From: an uncultured Pseudomonadota bacterium
GTDB taxonomy: Bacteria; Myxococcota_A; UBA796; SXON01
Length of the DNA: 39,748 nucleotides
NCBI GenBank assembly: GCA_903900265.1
Contig: CAIUMM010000137.1
Coordinates: 1-39,748, forward strand
Direction: 5' to 3'
Shown here: positions 7,247-16,090 of the stretch, in pieces
Layout: every line of letters starts with the position of its first letter
Position numbering within the stretch: the stretch's first letter is position 1
Made by a program: the position numbers and the translations under genes
The notes under the pieces: model-generated
What the model was told of the DNA's origin: nothing
Database searches by the model: none
What the model saw: only the letters and a program-made list of their open reading frames with translations

Positions 7247-8962
7247 CTCGCGTTCCTCCTCCCTGCGTTTGCTTCCTCGGTAGTAGAGCCGGCAGGCAGC
7301 CCCGCTGCCATCACCGTGGGGCGTGAGGCGCTTGAAGCGGCGATGTCCGCAGAGCTTGCGCGGGCCTCCTCCCTGAAGCTCGCCGACACGGCCGCGCCGT
7401 ACGTAGTGTTGTACGACGTGCTGGATGGATCGGTCGCGACGACCTTCGCGGAGTTTGGCGCGGCGGTGACCGACTCCGCTCAGCCCTACCGCAACTTGCG
7501 CGTGGAGGTTCGCGTCGGCGACTATGCGATGGATAGCTCCAATTTCAGCGGTTTCGGAATCCCAGACGCGGTGGTCAGCAGGGTGCTACCTCCCGGCGAT
7601 GGCGGTGCGCATGACCTGGCCGCGCTTCGCCGTGTCGCGTGGCTGGCGACCGACTCCGCCTACAAGAACGCGGTGCAGCTGCTCTCTCGGAAGCAGGCGG
7701 CGTTGAACGAGGACACCGGTCCCCGACCCGACGACTGGACACGCGTCGCGCCGGTGGATGTGCCGCTGGATCGGCTCCCCGCGGCCCGCGTGGCCGACGC
7801 GGCGCGCATCAACAGCCTCGCCGTCCGATTGAGCCGGGAGATGGTGGACTTCCCGGCCTTGGAGGTCGGTCAGGTGGTGGCGCGCGACTGGCAGGGCGCG
7901 CGGCTGATTTTGAGCTCGGAAGGGACGCGCATCTGGCGCCCGACCGGGTACACCGTGGTTCGTGCAGAGGGTACGGTGCGCCTGCCGGACGGCGGAGAGG
8001 TCACCGACAGCCGGTCCTGGATCGTGCGAGGTCCGAACGATTTGCCTCCCGAGCCGGAGATGATCGCCCAAGTTCGGGAGATGGCGGATTGGTTGTCGAA
8101 ATTGCCCGCTGCGCCGAAAGAGGACGACTACCTCGGTCCGGTCTTGTTCAAAGCGCCTGCCGCCGTGGAATTGATGAGCCAGCTCCTCGCCTCTGAGCTC
8201 GTCGGCACGCCGGCCGCGGTGCAGGACGGCGACAGCATCTTCGCCACCGGAAAGTCCCCTACAGCGCGCCTTGGGCGTCGTCTGTTACCGTTGGGGTGGA
8301 GCGTGACCGACGATGTATCGCTGGCGCCGGAGCCGGTGCGCTACGATCTCGATCAAGACGGTGTTGCACCTCGGGCGGTGCGACTTGTCCAAGACGGCGT
8401 GCTTCAAGATGTGTTGATGTCTCGCATTCCCAGCGCGGACCGCACGCTCTCTACCGGCCACGCGCGTTCGCTGGGCGCGGGGCGGCGTAGCGCGATGCCC
8501 GCCAGCGTGGTCGTCACTCCGCGGAAGGCCATGTCGGACAAGAAGCTGGAGAAGCGCGCGTTGATGCTCGCTGCCGCCACGGGTCACGACTACGTGGTCG
8601 TCGTGGGGAGCCTCCAACCTCCCGCGCTGGACGGGCAGATCGACATCGCCGTGACGGGAGAGAGCCAGCTCGCAGGGCTGACCGCGCCGTATGAAGCGTG
8701 GCGGTTGTACGCAGACGGGCACACCGAGCCCTTGCAATCCCTACGTTTCAACGCGGTCGATCGTCGTGTGCTCCGCGACATCGCCGGCGCCGGTCCGTCC
8801 ACCTCGGTCGTGATGCTGGATGGACCCCCGGGAGCCGAGCGCTACAGCATCGGGTCCACCGGCGGGATGCCGGTCCGCTGGGAGGCCCCGTCGGTGCTGG
8901 TGACCGAGATGGAGCTGAGCGGCGGCAAGGGCGGAGAGCCGCGGGCCTTGAAAGTGCGCTAA
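7238..8962 (+). CDS. Secreted TldD/PmbA-related protein lacking the HExxxH zinc motif
   Basis: 574 residues. The first 12 or so (LLLAFLLPAFASS) look like a short export signal. The remainder fits the TldD/PmbA (TldE) fold: a central stretch ending LGPVLFKAPAAVELMSQLL around residues 300-320, and the C-terminal family pattern YDLDQDGVAPRAVRLVQDGVLQ near 370, followed by the segment containing STGHARSLGAGRRSAMP. True TldD zinc proteases carry HExxxH; at the aligned position this protein has AVELMSQLL and no HExxxH occurs anywhere, so it may be a non-catalytic, PmbA-like paralogue or work without zinc. Known TldD/E proteins are cytoplasmic; an exported form is unusual. Its stop overlaps the stop of the convergent protease gene (shared CTAA at 8959-8962). 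The start is uncertain because the ribosome site is unusually close. Confidence 0.75.
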   Translation: MLLLAFLLPAFASSVVEPAGSPAAITVGREALEAAMSAELARASSLKLADTAAPYVVLYDVLDGSVATTFAEFGAAVTDSAQPYRNLRVEVRVGDYAMDSSNFSGFGIPDAVVSRVLPPGDGGAHDLAALRRVAWLATDSAYKNAVQLLSRKQAALNEDTGPRPDDWTRVAPVDVPLDRLPAARVADAARINSLAVRLSREMVDFPALEVGQVVARDWQGARLILSSEGTRIWRPTGYTVVRAEGTVRLPDGGEVTDSRSWIVRGPNDLPPEPEMIAQVREMADWLSKLPAAPKEDDYLGPVLFKAPAAVELMSQLLASELVGTPAAVQDGDSIFATGKSPTARLGRRLLPLGWSVTDDVSLAPEPVRYDLDQDGVAPRAVRLVQDGVLQDVLMSRIPSADRTLSTGHARSLGAGRRSAMPASVVVTPRKAMSDKKLEKRALMLAAATGHDYVVVVGSLQPPALDGQIDIAVTGESQLAGLTAPYEAWRLYADGHTEPLQSLRFNAVDRRVLRDIAGAGPSTSVVMLDGPPGAERYSIGSTGGMPVRWEAPSVLVTEMELSGGKGGEPRALKVR

Positions 8963-11900
8963 CGTCGACGGCGCCGTTGGAGCATCCACGCCAGCGCGGT
9001 CGCTGCGCCCAGAGCTCCGGACGGTGAGCCTGTCGCGCAGCCGCACGCCGCGGCTTTCTCGGCTTCGTTCGCGCTGTCATCCTCGTTGGTGCTGTCGTCG
9101 CTGTCGAGGGCCGAGTCGTGGGGTTCGCCGGTGTCTGGCAGCGGGGTCGCCCCTTGGTCGGCGTTTTCACCTTCCACCGCGCCCCCTTGCCAATAGTCGC
9201 CGTCAGGCGCCGAGAAAACGGCATAGTACCACGTGTCTCCCGGGTTTACCGCAGCGTCCTCGTAGGTCCGTGCCAAGCCAATCACCGGCGCGGTGTCATC
9301 GAGCAGCACTTCGCCATCGTTGGCGTCGCTGGGGAATGTGCCCTGCTTTCGCACGAGCCGCACGTGTCCAAGCGGCGTGATCCAGGGGTTCTCCCAGGTG
9401 ACGCGGATCGTGGCTTGATCGTCGGTCGCCTCCACATTTTCTGCTCGATAATGGCCTGGAACATCGTCCAGATCGTAGACGCAAACGTCGTCCAACGCCC
9501 AGCCGCCGTACTCCAGCCCTTGGTCCGAGCTGAGCGTCCAGTCGAAGCGCACCGCGGAGAGATCCGCGGGGCCGTCGGGGGTACGCAGCACGTTGATGAG
9601 GTTGTAGTCCTCTTCCACCCAGTCCGTGTCCAACGTAGAGGCAGAGCCGCCTGCGTTGCGGAACAGCAGGGCCCCGCCGGCTTCGAGCGTCGCGTGGTCG
9701 TAAATCGCCGTCTCCACCGTCAACCAGCGCGCCTGATGGAACAGCAGCATCGGCCCAGCGGTGCGCAGGTCGAGCGTGGGGCTGGACAAGTACTGGGTAT
9801 TGTTGGGAAGATACTTGGCGTTTAGCGCGGTCGCAGCGATGGACGCGCCCGCTGCGGGGGACGACGGATCCCAGCTCCGCTCGCTGGTGGCGATCGGCGC
9901 GCCGGTCTGCCATTGGTCGGTGAGCAATCCGGATGTGTCGGGCTGTGTTGGCGTGCCGGCTCCGTGGGTGAAGCTCCCGAACCCGGACTCGAAGCCCTCG
10001 CACCAGATCGCGTGGCGGTCGCCGATCCAGAAGCTGTAGACCGCGTTCGGGTTGCCACCGTGGGTCTGCACCTGCTCGGTGCCGTCGATGGACGCCGCCT
10101 CCATAAAGTACCGAACGTGGGAGGTCGCGGGTTGCCGGGGAATGGCCCCGGAGAACGTCACGTCTGCGTGCGAGAGCGGCAGCGAGACCCATCCGTCGTA
10201 TCCGGCGATCTCCGGTGCATCGGAGGCGGTGTCGGCGGCGGTGTCTGTCGCGGTGTCCGGCGCGGTGTCGGCGGCAGTATCGGCGGCGGTGTCGCTCGTG
10301 GGTGGCTTCGGGATCCGCGTTCCTGGGACGGGCAGGCGATCATCCGCGGTGTACCAAAGCTGGACGCTGTCCTCGTCCAGTCCGGCGCAGTCCGGCGTCA
10401 ACGCGTACAAGTCGAACTGCAGCGGGTATTCGGTCGTCGCGCTGCCCTGCGCGGTCAAGCCGGTGTGCTCGAAGTTGATCTCCCCGATGGCCCCGGCTCC
10501 GAGCCCGTGAACGGTGAGCAGAGCTTCGAGCTCGCAGGCATGGGGTGTGCTGTTGGTCAGGTCTCCGTCATCGTCGTCGGCGACCAGCACCGCGGCACCC
10601 AGATCCGTCAGCGTCGGTCCCTGTTGCAGCGCGCCAAGGAACACCTCGTCGACCATCGGAATTCCGGTTTCATCGCCGTAGGTTGCGCGCCATTGCTCGC
10701 GTAGATCCCAGAGGAAGCTGCCCCAGATCAGCCCATCATTGTGCACTTCTCCCGTGACATCGTCCGGGTAGCGCCGATCGCTCGCGAGCTCCCGGATCGA
10801 GGTGCCAGGGCCGAAGAACCCGTTCCCGATGGTCGCGTCGTCTCGGATCGTCGCGGCGATAAAGTCGGCGGATCCCTCCGAGACATCTCCGGCAAAGCTC
10901 CCACTCTCGATGATGTACTCGTGAATCCCGTGCCCGACCTCGTGGTACACCACGTCGGCGATGCGACCGGTGTCGATGCAGCCGCCGCCTTCGGCGTAGA
11001 AGTTGACGGTTCCGCTTGAGTAGTAGGCGTTGCACGTGGCGGGGATGCGTACGGTGGCAGGGACGCGGGTGTCGAGCCACGCGTGCGAGGGCCAACGTGC
11101 GCGCAGCCAGTCTTGAACGACGTAGAAGTGGTGCAACACATCGGCCGCTGCCGGCGACACCGACGTCTGGGTGACGGTGTAGCTGTCGGTGCCCGCAACA
11201 TGGATCGCCGCGCCGTTGTCGAGCACGGCTAAGTCCGGGCCGTCCAGCCACGCGTCGAGGCTCCCGCTGAGGCGGTGCGTGCCATCGCTCGCCGTGACGT
11301 CCGTTGTGCCGCCGCTGTCGGTCATCGTCACGCTGCGCGCGGCCCCGACCTGCAGCGCGTCCCCGGCGGTGCTCGGTTCATATTCTACGGACAACGATGC
11401 AAAATGCCGTGGATCCCAGGACCACAACACATCGCCGAGCCGGCTGATGTATTGAATGAGGGTAGGCGACTCGGTGCGAAAGGCACGCACGGCGCGCCCA
11501 TCGGGGAGCGGCACGATGTGTTCGCCGGGCAGGGCGTCCCCGATGCCCTGGATCGGGGTCAGCCGCGCCCACGCCGCGCCAATCTTCCCATCCGTGACGA
11601 CCAGCGAGACGTAGTCGTTGTCCACCGTCACGCCGCGATAACGACGGTCAAACGAGAGGATGCGGCGGTCCCCTTTCGTGGTGGCTGGCCTCCGCGCTAA
11701 CTCTCGAGGGTCGACATGCGATAGCCGTGCGACGTCGGCGGCCAAGCGCCCTGCTTGGTCCTCGGGGATCCCACCTAGGGCGATGAAGCGGGGAGACGCG
11801 TTCCGCTCATCCCAACGAATCCAGCTTAGACCCCATTGTTCACGGAACGCGGTCGCCGATCGCGACGAGCCAAGGCGGAGCTGCAGCCCCGGCGTGAATC

Positions 11901-12006
11901 GCAGCGCCACGTCATCCGGCGATCGCGTCGCTACAGTCGTCGGTTCTACGTCAGCAGCGCGAAAGGCCCATGCCGTCGGGATCAGCGAAGCGAGGATCAA
12001 GAGCAT
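8959..12006 (-). CDS. Secreted gluzincin (HExxH) metalloprotease with MYXO-CTERM-like sorting tail
   Basis: 1015 residues with an N-terminal signal peptide (LLILASLIPTAWAF). A propeptide-like region covers about 20-215. The zinc site YHEVGHGIHEY places H355, E356 and H359, with a likely third ligand E377 in SEGSAD 18 residues later, the gluzincin spacing seen in thermolysin and fungalysin families. After the catalytic region come a Thr/Asp/Ala linker encoded by a 12-bp tandem repeat, a beta-rich region with WCEGFESGFGSF (MAM or adhesin-like, about 670-860), and a fibronectin-III-like domain (about 865-960). It ends with an Asp/Ser-rich spacer, CGC, a hydrophobic segment and RRRRR. This tail matches the MYXO-CTERM pattern, which directs surface anchoring by a myxosortase. 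Secreted protein degradation is the likely role; the substrate is unknown. It converges on the TldD-like gene with a 4-nt overlap. Confidence 0.85.
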   Translation of the reverse strand: MLLILASLIPTAWAFRAADVEPTTVATRSPDDVALRFTPGLQLRLGSSRSATAFREQWGLSWIRWDERNASPRFIALGGIPEDQAGRLAADVARLSHVDPRELARRPATTKGDRRILSFDRRYRGVTVDNDYVSLVVTDGKIGAAWARLTPIQGIGDALPGEHIVPLPDGRAVRAFRTESPTLIQYISRLGDVLWSWDPRHFASLSVEYEPSTAGDALQVGAARSVTMTDSGGTTDVTASDGTHRLSGSLDAWLDGPDLAVLDNGAAIHVAGTDSYTVTQTSVSPAAADVLHHFYVVQDWLRARWPSHAWLDTRVPATVRIPATCNAYYSSGTVNFYAEGGGCIDTGRIADVVYHEVGHGIHEYIIESGSFAGDVSEGSADFIAATIRDDATIGNGFFGPGTSIRELASDRRYPDDVTGEVHNDGLIWGSFLWDLREQWRATYGDETGIPMVDEVFLGALQQGPTLTDLGAAVLVADDDDGDLTNSTPHACELEALLTVHGLGAGAIGEINFEHTGLTAQGSATTEYPLQFDLYALTPDCAGLDEDSVQLWYTADDRLPVPGTRIPKPPTSDTAADTAADTAPDTATDTAADTASDAPEIAGYDGWVSLPLSHADVTFSGAIPRQPATSHVRYFMEAASIDGTEQVQTHGGNPNAVYSFWIGDRHAIWCEGFESGFGSFTHGAGTPTQPDTSGLLTDQWQTGAPIATSERSWDPSSPAAGASIAATALNAKYLPNNTQYLSSPTLDLRTAGPMLLFHQARWLTVETAIYDHATLEAGGALLFRNAGGSASTLDTDWVEEDYNLINVLRTPDGPADLSAVRFDWTLSSDQGLEYGGWALDDVCVYDLDDVPGHYRAENVEATDDQATIRVTWENPWITPLGHVRLVRKQGTFPSDANDGEVLLDDTAPVIGLARTYEDAAVNPGDTWYYAVFSAPDGDYWQGGAVEGENADQGATPLPDTGEPHDSALDSDDSTNEDDSANEAEKAAACGCATGSPSGALGAATALAWMLQRRRRR
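10226..10297 (-). repeat. Six tandem 12-bp units encoding a Thr/Asp/Ala linker in the metalloprotease
   Basis: Six consecutive 12-nt units of the form GCGGTGTCGGCG, with one to three substitutions each, run without gaps from 10226 to 10297. On the minus strand each unit encodes a four-residue D-T-A-x (x = A, P, T or S) block within the linker between the protease region and the beta-rich domains. The unit is a multiple of three, so copy-number changes lengthen or shorten the linker without frameshift. Confidence 0.9.
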
Positions 12007-12035
12007 CGCCGAGTGTACCGCGGCGACGCGAATTG

Positions 12036-12067
12036 TGCCGGGCGGGCGCGCTCACGCCTGCCCGGCA
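12036..12067 (-). terminator. GC-rich hairpin after the XPB partner gene, probable terminator
   Basis: Arms TGCCGGGC (12036-12043) and GCCCGGCA (12060-12067) pair perfectly, and five more pairs (one G-U) continue inward to a six-base loop, giving a 13-bp stem. It begins 13 nt beyond the stop of the gene ending at 12081 and lies before the start of the protease gene, as expected for the end of the helicase transcript. On the minus strand it is followed by CAATTCGC, not a U-run, so termination would have to be U-tract independent or assisted by Rho. Confidence 0.55.
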
Positions 12068-12080
12068 GCGACCCGGGGCT

Positions 12081-14381
12081 TCAACGCTGCGGCGGAACGA
12101 CGCGAATGCGCTCAATCTGCGCGATCGGGTAGGACAGCTTGGTGCCGGTCGCCGTGTCGAACGCGACGAGCACGAACGCGCCTTCACGGTTCAGGGCGAC
12201 GCGCTCGGGGATGAGCACCAGATCGCGGCGGCTGTCGTCCTTGGCGGACACGTAGAGCACCTCCAGCCAGAACGATTGTTGGATCGCCCGTTCTGCGGCA
12301 GCCCTCGCCTCCTGCGGGTTCGTGCGCGGCGGAGGCTGGGGCCCACGGCGGGTCTGTGCGCGGTGCGCGGCGGAAGAGCCCGGCACGGGACGCAGGTCAT
12401 CCGGCTGGGTGTCCGCCGAGTGCGCGCGCGCGACGGGGTCTTCGCGCAGCTCGCGGGCCTCGGCGAGCATTCCGTGCAAGCGCTCGCGTGCTCCCAACGC
12501 CTGATCATCCGCGGGGTACTTGCGTACTTCGCGGGCGGGATTGAAGCCGAGACGCTCCAACTCCGCCGAGATCTCCGGCATCCGTCGCGGGTCTACCGCG
12601 TACAGGCCGGGCGCGAACCGGTGGAGCACGAACGCCTTGACGCCGCGCGACGCCTCGAAGCGCTTGACCACCGAGCGATGGACGGTCAGCGCGGTGATCT
12701 CGTGGAACTCGACGTCGCCCTCTTGTCCCATCCAGCCGCGCAGCGTCTGCTCGACGTTTTCGGGCAGCCCGATCTGCGAGTAGTCCCGCAAGAAATCAAG
12801 CAGCTCTTCGCGACGCCAGCCCTTGGTCAGCGCCTGTTCGATGCTGACCTCGGTGATCTTGTAGGTGTTCGCGCGATCACAGCCATTCAGCTCGGCGATC
12901 TCGCCGATGCGGAAGAGCATCATCGGCGACAGACCGGCGGGCGCCATGATCTCGTAGCTGGGTGTCAGGTAGAACTTGCTGAATCCCTCGTCATCCGACG
13001 GCTCCAACAGCGCCTTGGCGCGTGGGGAGAGCCGGTAGAACTTTTGCTGGCCCCAGACGCCGAGTTCGACCATGCCGCACGCCACGAGCGGCGTGAACGC
13101 GTAGTTGTCGCGGTCGGCGCCACGCGGCGAGGTGTAAAGCCCCTTGTGGTAGCGTTCGCGCCAGTCTTCTCCGCGTTTCCAGCGCCGATACAGCGCTTGC
13201 AGGGGCGCTTCGGGGATCCACTCGCCACCGCCGCCGTGGATCGCCCACAGCACCCACTCGGACATCGGGAAGCGTTGATCGAGGGCGCGGAAGACGAGGT
13301 CGCGCTGATCTTCGGGCTCAAGTTGGAGCCACTCTTCGACGACGTCGCGGTTGACCGCCACCCGGTCGCCCCGAAGCTCGATCATGCCATGCAGCATGAG
13401 GAAGTCATAGTGCAGGTTGAACACCTCGCTGTCGGGCGCCCAGACCTGGGCGAAGAACTTGTCGAGGTCGTCCTTGTGCTGCTTGAACACCTCCTGACGC
13501 TGCGTCAGACGGGGAGGCCGTTGGTCGAGCCACGTGGCCAGCGTCGCGAGCGAAAAGTCCAGCGGCGGGCAAAACGGCCGCTGATCCAGAACGCGGATCT
13601 CGTCGTGCTGGAACGTCGGGATCTCGAGCTCGGCGCCCAGCTGTTGGAGCAGCGGGTCGATGAGCGGTTCGGGGACGAGGTAGTAGAAGCCGTCTTCGAC
13701 CTGCGGCGATGCGCACACCAAGCCACGGTCCGACAAGGCTTGCATGGTGCGGGCCCAGTCGTGGTCGCGACCGCCGAGGGTCAGCGCCAGCTCCTTGTGC
13801 AGCTCGTCGGCGTGCGCGAGGCCGCCGCATTGCACTAGCGCGGCGAGCGCCTGACGGTCCCGCTGGTGGACTTGCGAGAGCAGTCCGCCCAAGCGGTTGC
13901 CCTGCGCGAGCGCCCGCACGGTGAGCTGGATCATGCGGTCGGCGTCGATGCCGCGGCCCATCTGGCCGCCCATCGCCTTGTAGAGCGCAGTGAGGATGGG
14001 CTCGGGCAGCTTCTGGAACCAAATGAGCAGATCGTCCAGCTCCACTCGGCTCATCACGCGGCGTCGAGCGGTTCCGCCGGTCGGCTTCCAACGCTTCTTG
14101 TGGATGCGGGGACGCTGGACCATCTTTCCGCTGGACGGGATCGCCACGCCCGGGGCGTCTGCATCCTCCCGGACCAAGCGACGGCCGCGGGGGCGTGCGC
14201 CGTCTCCGCGCGGCGGCGCCATGTCTTGAGGCTCGCGGACGTCCCGCGGCTCCCCTTCGGAGGGACGGTCGTCGCCTTCCCCGTTTCCGCGACGGCGGCG
14301 ACGACGCTTGCGCCGCTTTCCAGGGTCTCCGGAGGGTTCGCTCACGTCAAGGCTCTCTGCATCCCAGCTCTCGAAAATCAT
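12081..14381 (-). CDS. Helicase-associated protein (XPB/Ssl2-like C-terminal domain type) with WYL-like end, partner of XPB
   Basis: 766 residues. The N-terminus (about 20-70) is highly basic (KRRKRRRRRRG) then Pro/Arg-rich, probably disordered and nucleic-acid binding. From about 110 it contains winged-helix-like repeats, and from about 440 the region matched by the bacterial 'XPB/Ssl2-like helicase C-terminal domain' family (FYLTPSYEIMAPAGLSP; FRIGEIAELNGCDRANTYKI). The last 70 residues (FWLEVLYVSAKDDSRRDLV) look like a WYL-type beta barrel. No Walker A box is present, so it is not itself a helicase. The gene begins 10 nt after the XPB helicase stop on the same strand, implying one transcript and shared function. 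The pairing recalls M. tuberculosis Rv0861c (XPB) and its neighbour Rv0862c, which to my knowledge is of the same family. Archaeal XPB instead pairs with the nuclease Bax1. A DNA repair or transcription-coupled role is inferred. Confidence 0.8.
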   Translation of the reverse strand: MIFESWDAESLDVSEPSGDPGKRRKRRRRRRGNGEGDDRPSEGEPRDVREPQDMAPPRGDGARPRGRRLVREDADAPGVAIPSSGKMVQRPRIHKKRWKPTGGTARRRVMSRVELDDLLIWFQKLPEPILTALYKAMGGQMGRGIDADRMIQLTVRALAQGNRLGGLLSQVHQRDRQALAALVQCGGLAHADELHKELALTLGGRDHDWARTMQALSDRGLVCASPQVEDGFYYLVPEPLIDPLLQQLGAELEIPTFQHDEIRVLDQRPFCPPLDFSLATLATWLDQRPPRLTQRQEVFKQHKDDLDKFFAQVWAPDSEVFNLHYDFLMLHGMIELRGDRVAVNRDVVEEWLQLEPEDQRDLVFRALDQRFPMSEWVLWAIHGGGGEWIPEAPLQALYRRWKRGEDWRERYHKGLYTSPRGADRDNYAFTPLVACGMVELGVWGQQKFYRLSPRAKALLEPSDDEGFSKFYLTPSYEIMAPAGLSPMMLFRIGEIAELNGCDRANTYKITEVSIEQALTKGWRREELLDFLRDYSQIGLPENVEQTLRGWMGQEGDVEFHEITALTVHRSVVKRFEASRGVKAFVLHRFAPGLYAVDPRRMPEISAELERLGFNPAREVRKYPADDQALGARERLHGMLAEARELREDPVARAHSADTQPDDLRPVPGSSAAHRAQTRRGPQPPPRTNPQEARAAAERAIQQSFWLEVLYVSAKDDSRRDLVLIPERVALNREGAFVLVAFDTATGTKLSYPIAQIERIRVVPPQR

Positions 14382-14391
14382 CCCAGAATCC

Positions 14392-16083
14392 TCACTTCGT
14401 AACGGCGGGCTGTCCCGCCTCCTGAATGTGGTACCTGTACCCTTGCTCGGTCAGGAACAATTGGCGCTTCATCGCGAACTCTTGCTCTTTGGTTTCGCGA
14501 GTCACAATGCTGTAGAACCACGCGCCGTTCTTTTTCGGGCGCAACACCCGGCCTAAACGCTGTGCTTCTTCCTGCCGGGAGCCGTAGCTGCCCGAGACCT
14601 GAATCGCGACGTTCGCGTCGGGGAGGTCGATGGAGAAGTTCGCGACCTTCGACACGATCAGGAGCTTGATGGTGCCATCGCGGAACTTCTGGAACAGCAC
14701 CTCACGCTCGCGTCCGGGCGTCTCGCCGGTGATCAGGGGTGCCCGGTAGAGGGCCGCGATCTGCTTGAGCTGGTCAAGGTACGTGCCGATGACGAGCACG
14801 TTGTCCTCGGCGTGCTTCTTGAGCAACGTGGCGAGCGCAGGTAGCTTTTCAGGGTTGGCGGACGCCATGTGGGCTTTCTCCGCTTCCCGGGTATTTTCAT
14901 ACCGTACGCGGGCGGCTTTGGTGAAGTCCACCCGCACTTCGAAGCAGCGCGCCTCGGCGATGAAGCCCCGCTCTTCGAGGGTCTGCCACGCCATGTCATA
15001 GCGACGGGGCCCGACGAGGGAGAACACATCGCCCTCACGACCGTCTTCGCGCACGAGCGTCGCGGTCAGGCCGAGACGCCGGCGCGCTTGCACGTCTGCG
15101 GTGGCGCCGAACACCGGCGCGGGGAGCAGATGCACCTCGTCGTACACCAACATGCCCCAGTTGCGATCCCGGAACAAATGTAGATGGGCGAACTCTTTTT
15201 CGCGAGAGGAGCGCCAGGTCAAGATCTGGTAGGTCGCGACCGTGACCGGCCGGATCTCCTTCGAATCGCCCGTGTACGCGCCGACATCGTTGGGGGTGAG
15301 CGTGGTCTTGTCGAGGATCTCACGCACCCACTGCTGTACGGCCGCCCCGTTGGTGGCGAGGATCAGCGTGTGTTGCTGCACCTTTTGCATCGCGGCGATG
15401 GCGACGATGGTCTTTCCGGCTCCGCAGGGGAGCACGATCACGCCATGGCCTCCGGAGGGCTGGCCCTCTTGGAACCAGCGATCCGCGGACGCTTGCTGAT
15501 AGTCTCGGATGACGAACGGCTTTCCGTTGCCGACCATGTTGTCGCGGAGCTCGAAGGGGAGCGGATCTCCGGGGAGGAACCCGGCGAGATCTTCTACCGG
15601 CCAGCCTTCGTTGAGCAGGCGCTGCTTGAAGATGCCGCGATGACCGCCCTGTACCGCGAAGTAGCGGCTCCCATCGGGGATGAGCAGCTCCTGCACGGAC
15701 TTCAGGTTGCCGATGGTCTTGGCGATGAACGCGGTGGCAAACTCGAGGCGGAGCAGCGTGGCGTCGGTCGGATGGGTGACGAGCTTGACGAGCCCGTAGC
15801 GGTCCATCGTCTCTCCGACACGTGTCAACACATCGGGCGGCACATCGAACTTAGAATAGCTGCGAAGACCCTCGATGATCGCGTCGCGCTTCAGACCGCT
15901 GCTCGCCGCGTTCCACAGCGACAGCGGGTGAATGCGGTAGGTGTGCAGGTGCTCTGGGCTGGTTTCGATTTCGGCAAAGCGGGACAGGAAGTCACGAACT
16001 TCTTCGTACTTCTTGTGCTTTGTCTCTAATAGAACCTTGCCATCGCCCTGGACGATGAGCGGGTTGTCAGGCCTGACGTGCAT
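14392..16083 (-). CDS. xpb: XPB/ERCC3-family DNA helicase
   Basis: 563 residues, close to other bacterial and archaeal XPB proteins. The N-terminal domain (1-185) contains the bacterial XPB opening (PLIVQGDGKVLLE). The helicase core shows Walker A PCGAGKT at 219-225, the DEVH box at 315-318, the XPB-specific RED motif in LVREDGRE at 345-347, motif III LTATL, and motif VI QRLGRVLRPK at 508-517. XPB is a 3'-5' DNA translocase that opens DNA in nucleotide excision repair and, in eukaryotes, at promoters. An in-frame TGA lies six bases upstream of the ATG at 16083, so the start cannot be further upstream. The best ribosome site (GGAGG, 16099-16103) lies 15 nt away and fits better an out-of-frame ATG at 16090. 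It is the first gene of a two-gene unit with the helicase-associated partner. Confidence 0.95.
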   Translation of the reverse strand: MHVRPDNPLIVQGDGKVLLETKHKKYEEVRDFLSRFAEIETSPEHLHTYRIHPLSLWNAASSGLKRDAIIEGLRSYSKFDVPPDVLTRVGETMDRYGLVKLVTHPTDATLLRLEFATAFIAKTIGNLKSVQELLIPDGSRYFAVQGGHRGIFKQRLLNEGWPVEDLAGFLPGDPLPFELRDNMVGNGKPFVIRDYQQASADRWFQEGQPSGGHGVIVLPCGAGKTIVAIAAMQKVQQHTLILATNGAAVQQWVREILDKTTLTPNDVGAYTGDSKEIRPVTVATYQILTWRSSREKEFAHLHLFRDRNWGMLVYDEVHLLPAPVFGATADVQARRRLGLTATLVREDGREGDVFSLVGPRRYDMAWQTLEERGFIAEARCFEVRVDFTKAARVRYENTREAEKAHMASANPEKLPALATLLKKHAEDNVLVIGTYLDQLKQIAALYRAPLITGETPGREREVLFQKFRDGTIKLLIVSKVANFSIDLPDANVAIQVSGSYGSRQEEAQRLGRVLRPKKNGAWFYSIVTRETKEQEFAMKRQLFLTEQGYRYHIQEAGQPAVTK

Positions 16084-16090
16084 GAGCCAT
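16067..16090 (-). other. Seven-codon upstream reading frame overlapping the XPB start
   Basis: ATG at 16090 opens a frame encoding MAHARQA and then TGA (ending at 16067), overlapping the XPB start codon in another frame. GGAGG at 16103-16099 is 8 nt from this ATG (ideal spacing) but 15 nt from the XPB ATG. This could couple or limit XPB translation through ribosome re-initiation, or be a chance frame. Confidence 0.35.

Noticed and set aside
11970..13838. Long open frame on the + strand opposite the XPB partner gene
   Set aside because: Arg/His/Gly-rich composition with no motif and no ribosome site; it is the mirror of a well-supported coding gene on the other strand in a high-GC region.
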